Origin: Agrypnia vestita
Taxonomy: Eukaryota > Arthropoda > Insecta > Trichoptera > Phryganeidae
Assembly: GCA_016648135.1 (NCBI GenBank)
Contig: JADDOH010011286.1
Coordinates: 62,001-126,000, forward strand
Direction of reading: 5' to 3'
DNA length: 64,000 bases
Below, piece by piece: positions 21,300 through 33,534 of the stretch (position 1 is its first letter; each line of letters begins with the position of its first letter). Made by a program: the position numbers and the translations under genes. The notes beneath the pieces were generated by a model that saw nothing but the letters and a program-made list of their open reading frames with translations, was not told the origin of the DNA and did not search any database.

Positions 21300-21440
21300 G
21301 TAGTTTATCATCGGTGCAATTGATGAACGTTAAGTTGAGTAAAGTGCGATATGTCAAAGCCCTATGAGCACCCAAAAATACTTCGGTACCTACTTTCCCA
21401 TATGAAAAATAGTTACGTCTTTATAAGACATCTATGTTAC
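21300..21440 (-). repeat. Dispersed repeat family C, inverted copy
   Basis: Reverse complement aligns with 16851-16990 (GGGAAAGTAGGTACC, TATTTTTGGGTGCTCATAGGGC), about 80 percent similar by eye. Confidence 0.6.
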
Positions 21441-22737
21441 ATTTTTTTGCTTATAGCTGCCTTCGCTTTTATACCCCACAATTAGTGTTGTATAAATTAT
21501 TGATTTTCCATCTTTATCATAAATAAATTTTCTGTCTTAAAATGTATGTTTTATAGCACGTTGGATACTCGGTCAGTTGAATTTTATGGTATGTTCTGAT
21601 AAGGTAATAAAATAAGGAACATTCTATGGAAATAATAAAATAAGGAAACTCTTTGAGATAGAAATTAGTAGTTTGTTTTTCACAAATTTTTTCGTAGAGC
21701 GTCTCGAAACCGAACCATCTTTATATTTTATATGCGGCGTTAATACTTTCTATGTGTCTACTTAGTACTTTGGGTTATGTAGAAATCTAGTTTGAAACTT
21801 TTTGCAAGTCCAATCTCAACTTGCAATTGAACTGAATAACCCAGTTCGAGGAACGTATCCTCAAATCTTTGTTCCGCGCGAGAACGAATAACATTCAATA
21901 CACGGGCACCCGTTATCTTATTCTGTAACCGGCACCGACTGAGATAACACGGGAGAATTGGAATAATACCGCCGGCGCGTTGGATGTAAACTAGTAAAAA
22001 CAAAGTGTTAGGGTGTTTGTGGAAGCTGGAGGGTTGAGCCTCGTAGACACAGCGTCGCGACGCCTTTATCGCGGATTTCGTAAGTAAGCGCCCTCTCTCC
22101 CTTTCCAGCAATCGTAACAGTCGCCGAGACGGCGATGGCGGACTGCGGGCCTAGCGAGTAAACCAGATGTACCGAGAGGGGTCATTTGGATAAGTCTAAG
22201 TGTCCAATTAAATCGTTCCGTTGTTGAAACTTTTCTTTTATATCATGCTGCCTGGAATAACCGTCTCCTCTTCAATTTTGAATTTTATATCTGTGGGCGA
22301 ATGGAACAAACGAAAGAGTCAGTGAAATCGAGTTTCGAATTAAGTATGCAGATCTGTTCTTTAGATACATATCTGGCAAGGAAAAATTAGATGAGACAGA
22401 AAATAAAATAAAATGTGATACCCGAGTTCAAATTTCTTTTAATTTTTCTATAATATACACTAGTATTCTAACTCCAGCTTCTTTTGTCAGTACTTAAATA
22501 ATTAAGTATCTCTCGATTCTTGAGTACTTATATGTTAAGAGTCTGCTTGCAAAGTTTCGGCTCGATTGGATCACGGGAAAAGGGTTAAAAATCGATCCAA
22601 AGTTTTTTCGACGGCAAGCCGGCAAGCAAGCAAGCAGACGCCACCAGTTAATATAAAGGGAGTAATAATAAAACTCAAGTAGAGGTAACATAGTTTATAT
22701 TTTTCATGCATTTTTTCATTTAATTACCGATAAATCG
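21441..22737. other. Unassigned spacer with a GC-richer patch
   Basis: 21850-22150 is GC-richer with open frames on the minus strand (21758-22111, 117 codons), not recognised. The rest is AT-rich. Confidence 0.5.
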
Positions 22738-22937
22738 CCGTTTATTGGACAAGACATTTAATAGCGCATAATGCATAAAAATATAGGATAATTTGTAACA
22801 AGTCTACCTGCCTCGCTAGATATATATATATATAATATATATATATAGATAGATAATATATATATATAATATTATAATAGATATATATTATATTATATAT
22901 ATATGTTATAATGAAGGTTTTCACGGGTGTTAGAAAT

Positions 22938-23221
22938 GTTAGTATTGATTTCTTTGGGGGTAACCCGCGTCAAAATCTGGTCCTCAGAAGGACCATTTGT
23001 CAACCGACGTTTCGCCTGAATCACAACAGGCATCTTCAGGTTGCTTGTTAATAAATTTCCGTCACGAGGGGCAGTGCGAACACGTCCGTTCGTGAGACGG
23101 AAATTTATTAACAAGCAACCTGAAGATGCCTGTTGTGATTCAGGCGAAACGTCGGTTGACGAATGGTCCTTCTGAGGACCAGATTTTGACGCGGGTTACC
23201 CCCAAAGAAATCAATACTAAC
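22938..23221. mobile_element. Near-perfect inverted repeat with hammerhead-like motifs
   Basis: Arms of about 130 bp (22938-23066 and 23090-23221) are reverse complements with about one substitution and a 2-bp indel; the outer ends read GTTAGTATTGATTTC and its complement. Each arm carries CTGAAGA, T, GCCTG, 8-nt loop, CAGGC, GAAAC, GTC (right arm 23120-23153), the hammerhead order with an allowed variable base in the core plus an extra T. A smaller stem GGTCC/GGACC follows. TA-rich DNA flanks both sides. Likely a young non-autonomous Penelope-type element or paired terminal repeats. Confidence 0.6.
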
Positions 23222-23393
23222 ATATATATATTTAATACGAAATAAATAAATGAAATAAAGGGAAATACGGGAATGAAAATATGGGACTCGTTCCTTAAAT
23301 AAATGAAAAATATGTTTAATAATATATATATATATATATAATGTATATCTATATATATAAATACCTGTTCTGAAGTAGGTAGCTTTTTTTTAT

Positions 23394-23455
23394 CATTTTA
23401 CCACCTTAGCTTGACATCTAAGGTGGTAAAATTTAATTCATCTAAGGTGGTAAGT
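23394..23455 (+). repeat. Short hairpin plus direct repeat
   Basis: TTTACCACCTTAG and CTAAGGTGGTAAA form a 13-bp hairpin; CATCTAAGGTGGTAA is repeated again about 23 bp on. Part of repeat family D. Confidence 0.6.
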
Positions 23456-23540
23456 AAATACGGTAAAAATCAAGATAAAAAATATTAAACAATATAAAAT
23501 ATAAATCATGTTTAATGATCATCTTCACTTTTAAATAAAA

Positions 23541-24850
23541 CAAAATTAAATATGTGTCAATATCGCTTTTGATTTTTCTACGACACTGTTATTTTGTAAA
23601 CAGTATTTGCCATTTATTTTCTGAAATGCTTCTCGCTGTTTGTTTTTAGCACGAGTCTTATCTATATCGGTGACGTCCAGCTTGCTAGTACGGCCAGCTC
23701 GGAAGTTAATGTCGAATCTGGTCGCTCTGAAAAGTACACCGATATGCTTGCCATCAATACAGCGCATTGGTTAATAGTCTGGAAGATTTACCGACTACAG
23801 TGACAGAGATGAACGACTCTAGTAAACATAGAGGGCGGTATGGATAGAAATAAATCTGCTCGAACATCATGCATATTCTAGAAGCTTTTATTCTAAACTT
23901 GAATATTTTGTATTCTGTGGTTTTTTTCGTAACAGATATTGTAAATTAAACTTTTTATTACTTTTAATGGTTAAACTAAACTTTGCTGTTTTATTATTTT
24001 TAATGTTTTTTAAAGTTATTTAGCGTGTGTTACAGTACAATATAATATATTATAGTAAATCTTAAAATATTGTTCCACGCAAGCGTTATATATAAAAAGA
24101 AAAGATTTTTCTTAAGCATAATCTATATATCGACTATTAAGGTACCTAAAAGTTTCTTTTAACACTTATTAATAATATAATTAATAACATAATGACGCTG
24201 AAGAAATTTTATATAAAAAATATAGGTAAGTACGATGGTCTATATATAAAATATCGTTTTTTATTTATAATTTCTGCGATAGTTATTTGTTGGTATTGTG
24301 AACATGTAAAACATTTAAAAATTTGTACATGTATAAATAATAAATTATTATTATAATTTTAAACTAAAATTTAAACTCATAAAATAAAGTTTTGAAATTT
24401 CAGTTTTATAATTTTTTAACCGAAAAAATATTTCGATTCTTAAAATATGTAATTTGACCTATTATTGCATTACGTATCTATTGACACTCTTCGTGTTATC
24501 GTGATAATTGTAAATCTGATATCTAAGGTAAACTTGGTGTTAAAAATATAAACCGAGTGTAAACAAAAACTCTTTACTTGGTTTACACATGGTTTATATT
24601 TTCAGATGAACCTATTTCGGAGATAACCAGTGTGTTTGTTCTACAGTAGAACCTCGTTAATTCGAAATTCAAGGGTCCCAAAAAAACATTTCGAATTATG
24701 CGTTAATTTTAAACATGACATTTTAAATTATTCAGTTTTATTTTTTGTTAATATAAAATTTAAATGATTTAAAAATATTGTCCCACGGTGTTGTCAGTTA
24801 AGTGTAGTATACTTATATTTCATTGGATATGTGACGCACATTTTTTTTAT
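23541..24850. other. Unassigned AT-rich spacer
   Basis: The 73-codon minus frame 23546-23767 is not recognised. No other signal. Confidence 0.5.
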
Positions 24851-25043
24851 TTAAACTAAATTGAAGTTTGTAATGCACACACGTTGAGTTAATTTAATAA
24901 CGACTATAGTTTCGAGAGGAGCAGTACCTTTAGTATTTAGGTTAGTTATAAATTACACCTGATGATGAAAGGGGCTACTCCTCTCGAAAAGTCCTGTTAA
25001 AGTAACTTTAGGTGTGTGCATTACAAACTTCAATTTAGTTTAA
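24851..25043. mobile_element. Inverted repeat with hammerhead-like motif
   Basis: 24851-24880 and 25014-25043 are exact 30-bp reverse complements. The right half reads CTGATGA (24959-24965), T, an imperfect 8-bp stem II around loop CTA, then GAAAAGTCC. The left half carries the matching CCTCTCGAAAC on the minus strand but lacks the CTGATGA box. A fragment of the same family is at 46425-46500. Confidence 0.5.
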
Positions 25044-25488
25044 ATTAAAATAATCATGTCGCACCACAAAGTAGGTAACTGCCGTATCTATTAATAATAT
25101 ATGTGGCACACATTTTATGATTCCGTCTATTTTAAATTTTAACCAAGATATTCTACAATTTTAACCAAGATATTTTAAATTTTAACCAAGATATTCTACG
25201 GTTAACTGAATTCATTCTATTTTTCATGTGAAAGCTATTTCCGCCATTCAGCATTTCCCGCTCGTAAAGTACGAATCTGTCGCGACTGAAGCTTTTATGG
25301 CTAATATGTCAGACGCGGGCGGTTCTCAAGATGGGCATTAAAATATTGCACAGACAGGTGGTGCCTACCTGACTACCTGTTCGCTCTCATATTTTATGCA
25401 GGCATTTCATATATATTCTTTCGTACTTATGTGCCATTTGATCGATTCAACGGTGAAACTTGACTTTCCATTTGGATGCTTTATTATA
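25044..25488. other. Unassigned spacer with a short triplet duplication
   Basis: TTTTAACCAAGATATT is repeated three times at about 25135-25200. Nothing else recognised. Confidence 0.5.
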
Positions 25489-26010
25489 GAGGGTTTTATT
25501 TGGAAAACATTAATAACCTCGCAGGACTATATTCCTGCCTTGATTATGAGTCGACAATGTTCAAGCTATCATGACCTAATATCAATAGTTATGGAGATAT
25601 GCGACATCAAAGTTTGCATTTTTTTTTTCAATATTTCTGACATTTTTTTTACAAAACGTTGAAGTATCACTACAGTAATTTATATCGGTTACGAAAAATT
25701 CATTCGTTTTAATAAAAGTTAAATAAAATAATTATAACCTTGAAAAAATTCCAATTGGAGGTTTTTATTATTTTATTTGATTTGTATTAAAGGGAATGAA
25801 TTTTTCATATTCGATATAAGTTACTGTAATGATAGTCCAACGTTTTACAAAAAATAAGTCAGAAATATTGAAAAAAAATGCAAACTTTGATGTCGCATAT
25901 CTCCTTATTAATTATTGATATTAGGTCATAATAGCTTGAACATTTTCGACTCATAATCAAGGCAGGAATAATAGTCCTGTGAGGTTATTAATGTTTTCCA
26001 AATAACCCTG
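25489..26010. mobile_element. Long-TIR foldback MITE, CAGGGT family, copy 1
   Basis: About 250-bp inverted repeats meet in the middle, so almost the whole 522 bp is palindromic. Ends are TA|GAGGGTTTTATTTGG and CCAAATAACCCTG|TA, giving a TA target duplication. Core landmarks: CTTGATTATGAGTCGACAAT, GTTCAAGC, CATCAAAGTTTGCAT. No ORF. Related copies at 35645, 36519, 37295 and 41090. Confidence 0.85.
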
Positions 26011-26376
26011 TATATATATATTTATTTATTTATTGCGCAAAGTCACCGGACACGAGTTAAATCTTTCTTAAATATATATTTACTAAATGTTTCCAGAATA
26101 TTTCACACATTTATTATTACACTGTTTCTTAATTGGCACTAATTAACGCTGTTTCCGCTTAATTAACGCAAATTCCGTTCGATATTCGCCCGTAGAAAAA
26201 CTTTCCGCGCCGGTAGGAACTTCCTTGTATTTATTGCCGCTGGAATATACACGCTGGTCACACTGCGCTGTGCCAGCTTGCTTTATTGCTGCTTTTATAG
26301 CGTTGCCAATATTGCTTTGGTTAAACGTCACGAATGACTGACCCCGCGTCGCGTGACGCCCTTGTATTTATAGGTA

Positions 26377-26702
26377 CTTACTTACTTACTTACCATCACG
26401 CCGTTTCCCCGAGGGGGTAGGCAGAGAGGATAGAGCGCCATACTCTTCTGTCCTGACATACAACTTTCGCTTCGTCTACATTCATACATCTTCGCATGCA
26501 AGCTCGACGGTTGTTCAGACTTCTAACAGGACCATCTTCCAGTATCTGGTTAATCTGGTCATGCCACGTCTTCCGTGGTCGCCCTCTTTTTCTGGCGCCG
26601 TCAACACTTGCATCATATATCTTTCTTACCATTCTTTCCTCATTCATTCGCTCAACATGCCCAAACCACCTGAGCGACCCTATTTTTATTTTTATTTTTA
26701 CC
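26377..26702 (-). mobile_element. 5'-truncated LINE inserted in the LTR, with target duplication
   Basis: TATAGGTA occurs at 26369-26376 and again at 26703-26710, a clean 8-bp target duplication. On the minus strand the insert starts with an A-rich stretch, continues with the end of ORF2 and finishes in GTAAGTAAGTAAGTAAG, a tandem 3' tail of the kind used by several non-LTR elements. A second copy with the same 5' limit lies at 33535-34595. Confidence 0.8.
26396..26680 (-). pseudogene. LINE ORF2 C-terminus
   Basis: Open from SLRWFGHVERM through RGRPRKTWHDQINQILEDG to DRRVWRSILSAYPLGETA and a stop. The LRWFGHV, GRPRKTW and C-terminal DRRVWRS signatures are standard for the region after the reverse transcriptase in insect non-LTR retrotransposons. 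The frame is intact for about 95 codons but the polymerase is missing, so this is a dead fragment, not a host gene. Confidence 0.85.
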
Positions 26703-26822
26703 TATAGGTAAAAAATGTAAATAGGTAAATAAATGTCTTTCTCGATCTTTCGAGACTTTTGGGGCGTTCCAAAGACTAGAGAGAACCTAGACGATTCGAG
26801 ATGTTCCGTAGTGTTGTTATCA

Positions 26823-29800
26823 GTATGATTTATAAATTTCGAGAGGATTTGACAGCGCGCAATTAATTCGGATTCTAGCATCTCGTTACCTCGTTACAAT
26901 ATTATATATTTGAATACTGTTTTTTCAATTGTTAGTAATTAGTAATGAGTATATTTTTAAAGACCCTTTTTGCTGTGTTTACTAGGGGGAGCTCTGTCGG
27001 TTTTCGGTTAACTGGTTTATAGGTAAATATGGCTAAATTCTATTATCGAATTTTGGAAATATATTATTTCTTATCAGTGTTTTCATAAGTTAAATTTTTT
27101 ATTTATTTGTTGAATGTTATTGTATCATTAATTTTAAACTACGGTATTGCTTGACGATATTTGTGACAACAGGATCGAAGGATCTGTCATGTGTTGTTTA
27201 TCTAGATATTATGAGAATTCTCTCATGTAAATCGATAAAAATATTTACAATTTGCATTTTACTCTCCTACATAAATTCAACCAACTAGATTACTAAAATA
27301 ATATACAGGATTTTTGCATGGCCTTGTCACATATATATATTTTATGTAATTTGTAAATATATTTTATATAACAAATTGAATAATTTTTTATTTAATATTA
27401 TTATATTACACGATTAGAAATATATATTTTTTTTTCTCTTAGGATATTTAAAAACAAAAGAAACACTTCTCGCGTATCTTTTAAATTATTGCAAAAAACT
27501 TGCTAGTAAAAGAAAGTGCAAAACTATTAAGCGATTCGTGCAAGATAGTACGAAAATTTATTAGGTTTATTCATAAAAACTACCTTCTTCGTAGATACAT
27601 TTTGATTAAAGATAAAACCAGTCTTCAAGGAAATACAGTTAATTTAGAATAGGTACTCTAGTTCTAGGGTGTAAGTGATATAAGACATGTAAAATCGAAA
27701 GTTAGTTGCGTACTAATCTGCGCCGACTACCAACCACTAAAAGGATAGCTGTTAATACACTGATACACTCTGTGTATTTTACACAATCGTATCAGGGTAT
27801 TAAAAAGCGCAAAGTTTTGAAACCCGGAGTCGAACTTATATTATTTAATTAATGTTACTATTTTTAGCCCGTTTGTATAAATATTTGCGGGTCCAACGCG
27901 TGGAGTGAATTGAATTTGTTTGTAAATTATTTTGGGTCGTTTTTTTCCACGAAATATTATGGAACAAAGATTCTATTTATATTAAAATAGACGATAGATT
28001 GCTAGATCGAAACCCCAAGAAAATATTTCTCCTGCGATCTAAAATGTTACATAAATTATCTTCTGTTAGTACAATCATAATTTTTTGTATTTATGTTTCT
28101 TGTGAGGATATTTTAAACAATTTTATCTTTTGATAAACACTGAATTCATGTAAAAATGCCCACAGCGCAGCGTCGTAAAGCATATATAATATGTTACGCG
28201 CGCATTCCCAAATTTAAAAAGTCTGGAATATTTACGAATAGGTCCTTGGTATCCTGGAGATCGAACCGTGAGTGCGTTCGTTATCCCGTGTAACGAGGCG
28301 TGCTGATCGAAATATTGGCTCTCAACTTCTACTTGATAATATCGTATGGGGTAACATGTATGCGTATTGTGAAGGGAATCACAACCTCTTCACAGTATGT
28401 ATAAATTTAATTCAATAGGCCCATACGTAGTTCTTGATCTTTCATGCGTCACGTACGATGTTTTTCTATTTTAAAGGGCTTTTACTGAATGATGCATACC
28501 TGTTTTTGAGATTTTTTTACTATCACGATAATTAATGTTTCACGAAATAATTTTTGTATAGCACTAATATAGCATGAAATTAAGTTAATGATGCATATAA
28601 AATAGGTTGCTAACAGGTGAGTGCAATCAGCACATTGAAGTAAGCTTTTTTACGTGCTTTTAATTACCTCTCTTTGTCTGCTTGTTTGTTGTTGTGGCGG
28701 AATTGTTTGATTGATTTTTCACCAACTTCCCGATTAGCTAGACATCTGAAGCTTTTAACATTTACTTAAAGTGGATGGCCATGCATTATTAAATTCATAC
28801 ATTTTCGACAGCTTTGGTAGATTAGGTAATTATTTCAGCAGCAGATTTGGTAATTATTTCGATTAAAATTAATAATTTTATACATTATTATTGAACATTA
28901 AAGGTGCCTCCGTAGCTTCGAGATTAATCAATATTAATATGAAAAAATGTTCCGATTTCAATTTATTTAAAATTCAACTTTAATTTTGATAAGGGATACG
29001 TTGAAATAAGATTTGTAATAGGTACTTCAGAATTTTGGTTTAGAAAAATTCGATTTGACAAAAAGGATATTCAACATAATTATGCCACGGGTTCAAAGAG
29101 TGCTGATGCGCAATATATGCAGTATTTTCCGCAATTAGCCTGTCACACTCATGTACCATTTCTTCATCTTCTCGCGGTGAAACTGTTTCAGTGTGCTTTT
29201 AATAAAGCACGCCCTCAAAAATTTTTTTGATTCACTTCTTTTAAGTACTATTATATAAATATTATATAAAAATAACTACATTTTTTGTCTCTTCATTGTT
29301 GCTGTGTTTTGCACTATTTATGATTTCTAATTTTGAAGCTGTTCATTTTTAGTGAACTTCCATTTTAATGAATTAATTGAATTTTTTTACTGTTGATAAC
29401 CCCTATACTAAAATTGTAGATAGATTAAGATTAGATTAAGAGAAAAATTCCGTATGTAAAAAAAAATCTGTTTTTATTTAGGTCGCGGGTTAATTTTACG
29501 CAACCCAAAGTTGATAATAAAAAATATTCTATTTCTAGGATTTGCAGAAACCCAATTTGAAGAATTGGTATTGATTACCGATTTTCGGGACCGAATCGGG
29601 CTAAGTTGCTCCAAATGTATAATTTAAAAAAATTCCTTTTATTTTTAACATTGGATATGATTTATTTTATAATACTTAACGCACTTTATTGTCCATATAT
29701 TTCTATCTACTCCTTATTTTTTTATATATACATTTTTATATATTTTTTATCTTTTTACTACGCGAAATTTCCTCTCAGTTTGTAAGCCAATTTACGAAAC

Positions 29801-31583
29801 ACGAAACCTTGCGTTACAAGGTTAGCCCACGTACGTACGCTTATCGAGTGAAGGTAGGATATGAAGTTCCCATAAATCTTTTCTAAATTATCTCTCCAAC
29901 CAGGGGCTTTTAGTACGATATTTCAATTAGTGGGCCTTATGAATAAAACTAATCTGTTCGGTATACACGTTATCTCGTAACATCTTCAACATAATATCTT
30001 TTCACTCACAAGAAAATATAATATAATACAATCTAACTAACAATTCAATTCGTGGGGTGAGTGCTCCCCTATATATTTTTGGGGAGATGATATTTAATTG
30101 TGTCAAGTAGGTACATAATTTAAATTTTTTTGTTGATCCCTTTAAATAATTCATGCTTACTTGTTATATCAGAACTGACCATTCATAAGCCACAGAGTAT
30201 CGTTGTTGGAACAGTAAAAGAATTGCAAGTTTGCGCAAGTTTTATGTTTAAAGTGCTCTTTGAAAACTTGGCTGGGAAATTTCGTTTTTGCACTGCTGCG
30301 AACTTCGCAAATTTTCTGTTGGAACAATTAAGTACTTAACCCGCTAAAACTCATTAAAAAAATGCAGAGGACAAACTTTTTTTTGAAAAAAAAAAGGATT
30401 TTACTGCGTGTAAACAATTGAGTTGTTGTATTTCAAAACCTATCTAACACCATGAACTGTATTTTTGGAAAATCAAAGAAAAAATTCATTAATAATAAGT
30501 TAAAAAAAACAAAAAGCTCACATCTTGTTTTCAACACGAAAAATCAGATTTTTAGTAAGTAATAAATAATATAAGATTGATACTCGTTGATACATCAGTT
30601 AACTGATATATTAAATGTAGAAATATGATTAGAGAATTATACTGACAGTCAAATCTAAAAAAAATAGTAGTTGAATATATTTTGATAGGTAATGGTTAAA
30701 TTGTAACATACCTACAGGCAGATTAAATTACGCCGGAAGAAATGAGCAGCATCAATAGTGATTTTTGTAACATAGTATTTTTTAAAAGTTTTATATTTTC
30801 ATGAGGTATGATTAATTTGTGTTATGTATGATGGAAAAAAATATATAATATTGAGGAAAAAGTACCAAGACAAAAACGAAAAATCTCGTTTTCGTTAAAT
30901 CTGAATTATGTAAGATTTTTGATATTAGCGACTCTTACTAGTAATTATTTTTTATGGTGAAATTTATATTGATAAACATAACCTGAAAAGATAGCACAAA
31001 AATATAAATTTTAAAAGTATGCAATTTCTTAACGTGAAATTTTTTTCGCACCGATCATTACATTTGAATATTTCGAAACATCTACAAACCTCAAATCTAA
31101 ATATTTCTGTAAAAGAGCCATTAAAGAGATAAATGGCTCGGTCAGGTAGTAAATAGTATAAACGTTTAATTTATGAGGCCAACCGAAATCTCACAGAGAT
31201 GGATGCCATTCAAAGCATTCTCTGACAGAGGGACTGTTACATTTAATGGTGGAAATTCGTTATTCAAATTCAGACAATTATATAATCGCGCCATCGTTCG
31301 CCTGGAGGTCCGCTTCCCTTAACTGATAGTGACACGTCATCAACTGTGAAAGGTCACCAGATAAGGGCGCGTCCAGACATCAGTACGACCACAACCCAGG
31401 AAATCTCCCGAAAGGTAGAATGCCCGAGATGGATCGCTGTCATTTTGTCCTCAGAACACTGGAATATGGTTGGACAATGTTACATTATTTTGAAAATTAA
31501 CTGATTAAATAACTGAGACATTTATAAATAAGTGTCATTGCAATTAAAATAACTTTAGTAAATATTTTATAATAATTAATAAG
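26823..31583. other. Long unassigned AT-rich region
   Basis: Nearly 4.8 kb without a supported gene or repeat shared inside the window. Slightly GC-richer or more complex patches lie at 28140-28320 and 31140-31460; the latter has balanced composition and could be a conserved non-coding element, but nothing proves it. Frames at 29689-29886 and 30130-30339 are AT-biased chance frames. Confidence 0.55.
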
Positions 31584-31800
31584 AATATACTTTGTTTTCA
31601 CCACTAATTTGTTGAAAATACCAACAAATTTCGGGTCCGTAGTAATTAGTAATTAAGTACATATTTGTGCTTAGTTATTTACTCATCTCCCATATATTTA
31701 TTTTTATTTTGTTATTGTCTATTCTAAGATCTTTGATTTTTAGTAAATATACGTTGTAACCTGATGAACGGACCATTTGCCCCGAATATTCATTAGAGTA
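31584..31800. mobile_element. Inverted pair of decayed hammerhead-like relics
   Basis: Plus strand near 31753: GTTGTAACCTGATGA, ACGGACCATTTGCCCC, GAATATTC. Minus strand at 31584-31640: ACGGACCCGAAATTTGTTGG then TTTCAACAAATTAGTGG. Both match the motif at 18405-18475 piece by piece, so this is a head-to-head pair of the same Penelope-type family. Neither is likely to cleave. Confidence 0.4.
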
Positions 31801-32314
31801 TTCACTTACGGTTAATTTATAAGGGTAGACCTTACCTTATGTCGTGATGCAAAAAAGGCCTTCTGTTAAAAAACTGTGTGAGAGAAGAGGAGTTGGAATT
31901 GTGCAGGCGAGTTGCGATAGGAAAATGATATGGAAAATGCATATTTATGCGCAAACGTCCCGTCGGAATATGCCCGACCGCTGACTTAAACGATGCCACG
32001 TGCATGATGAACAAAATATCGTACGCTATCAAACCCGCTGACAATTTCCTAGATTCGCCGCATATATGAATATGAGCCTCGTTTAGTGTAAAACGTGCCC
32101 GAGTTTTGTAGTTTTGTACTTGGTAAAAAGTACAATGAAAAAGTCAAATGAATGGAATATGAGAACGGGGACAACGGATACACTAATTTTATACTTGTGT
32201 GTAGTGCGGTTTGCATATTCGGTAGGCGCATTTTAAATTGTATGCGACAGAAACTATTCTTTCATGGTCTGGTATCCATGGGAAATGACATTTAGATAGA
32301 GAATTAATTTCTAT
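31801..32314. other. Unassigned spacer
   Basis: Nothing recognised. Confidence 0.5.
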
Positions 32315-32428
32315 GGCCCGAATACAGAGAAAATACTTAGTGATTTAAAGGTTGTAGTGCAAACTACACTTTAAAAGCGTACTTTATTAACCTTTAAATC
32401 ATTTAAGTATTGACTCTGTATTCGGGCC
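32315..32428. mobile_element. Short foldback MITE
   Basis: GGCCCGAATACAGAG at 32315-32329 matches, inverted, CTCTGTATTCGGGCC at 32414-32428; the arms continue as AATACTTA and GATTTAAAGGTT on both sides. About 114 bp, no ORF. Confidence 0.65.
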
Positions 32429-33534
32429 CATATCCATTCATATTTTTATATAGGATCTTCATTGCTTTTCTTGTAATAATAATAAAATTATTATTATTCT
32501 AACAATTATTTAATATCATAGGTAAGGGTAAATTAACGGAAACGAAATGTAAAGATTACTTAAACATCAATGGAGAAACCGCAAGTTAATTTTAATGTTT
32601 ATCATAACTGCATGGACTGGATGAAAGGAAACAGTACTTTCTTTTGCTACTTCTCGTTGTTCTTACCATGGGATGGGAAAATAATGTGTTCGTATAAGAA
32701 AACTTTGGAGGTTGCAACTTTGGTGGAGGCTTTCGAGCTTAATATTTCGACGGTCCCTACGTAATACCTATAGTGAAATCGCAAAAATTCGATTTTCGTT
32801 TAACTATCTTTAACCTCCCGATTAACTCTATGTTTTCATATAATGTTGAGAAAGTTTTACTTTTCCCTTTATATTTGCTTTTTTGACACGAAAATTCGTT
32901 TTTTTAAATATTGTCCGAAAGTAATGTAGAAATCGAATGGTTTAGAAAAAAAATTAGATTCGACGTCAGGACCATTGATATTAGAGAAAATTGAAATAAA
33001 ACGTAGTATTGTGGGGCAGCTTAAAAAATTTAATGAAATTCAACTTCTTTGCCTCAAAATATAAAAAGGTTATTTTTACTTCGATAAAGAAAACCTTCAT
33101 ATATCGCAACAGGCGCTCGGCATTTAAATCTCGAGTTAAGTTATTTTATAGGACCCAGTAAAAAGATAACGGCATTTGTTTGATGTACGCGGAAATTTTG
33201 CTGGCGAAAAATACATTTTGGTTCAGTATCATGACTTTCACCATCTGAATTTAGAGTACTGTGCCGAAAAAAGTTTTACTTCAAATTATCTAAATATTTA
33301 TTAATTAATTTTATTCCAAGTGACTACAAACACTTTAATTTTTTCAACTCTAAAATAAATTTAGATATTGAGAAGCGAGGCGTTCTCAATATATAAATAA
33401 TAAAATTTTACGAGGCGTTTCCATAAATTCCGTCTAATCAGTTAAATAATTATTTGCACCCAAAACATTGCCAACCAGTGGAGTATTGGGAATAAAGACA
33501 ATACGGGAAATTTCTGAGAGTATCAAAAGCGTAC
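32429..33534. other. Unassigned AT-rich spacer
   Basis: The frame at 32570-32764 is not recognised. No repeats noticed. Confidence 0.5.

Larger units (their letters stand above)
22738..23540 (+). repeat. Dispersed repeat family D split by an insertion
   Basis: 22738-22825 and 23341-23540 together align with 51295-51560, which has the same landmarks in one piece: TTTATTGGACAA, TATAGGATAA, CTCGCTAGATATATA, CTGTTCTGA, then AAAAATCAAG. Here about 515 bp, including TA-rich flanks and the hammerhead-bearing inverted repeat, separate the two halves. Confidence 0.65.
26034..26822 (-). mobile_element. LTR of a retrotransposon, interrupted by a LINE fragment
   Basis: On the minus strand it starts TGATAACAAC and ends CTTTGCGCA, and aligns along its length with 39057-39581. 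It has a TATA-like CGCTATAAAAGC and AATAAATG as poly(A) signal. Without the 26377-26702 insertion and its duplicated 8 bp the LTR is about 455 bp. No ORF of a retrotransposon adjoins, so a solo LTR is likely. No clear 5-bp target duplication was found. Confidence 0.5.

Noticed and set aside
22810..22910. Long TA-rich block considered as a cruciform or origin
   Set aside because: Plain (TA)n-type low complexity, repeated on the other side of the 23-kb insertion; no further evidence.
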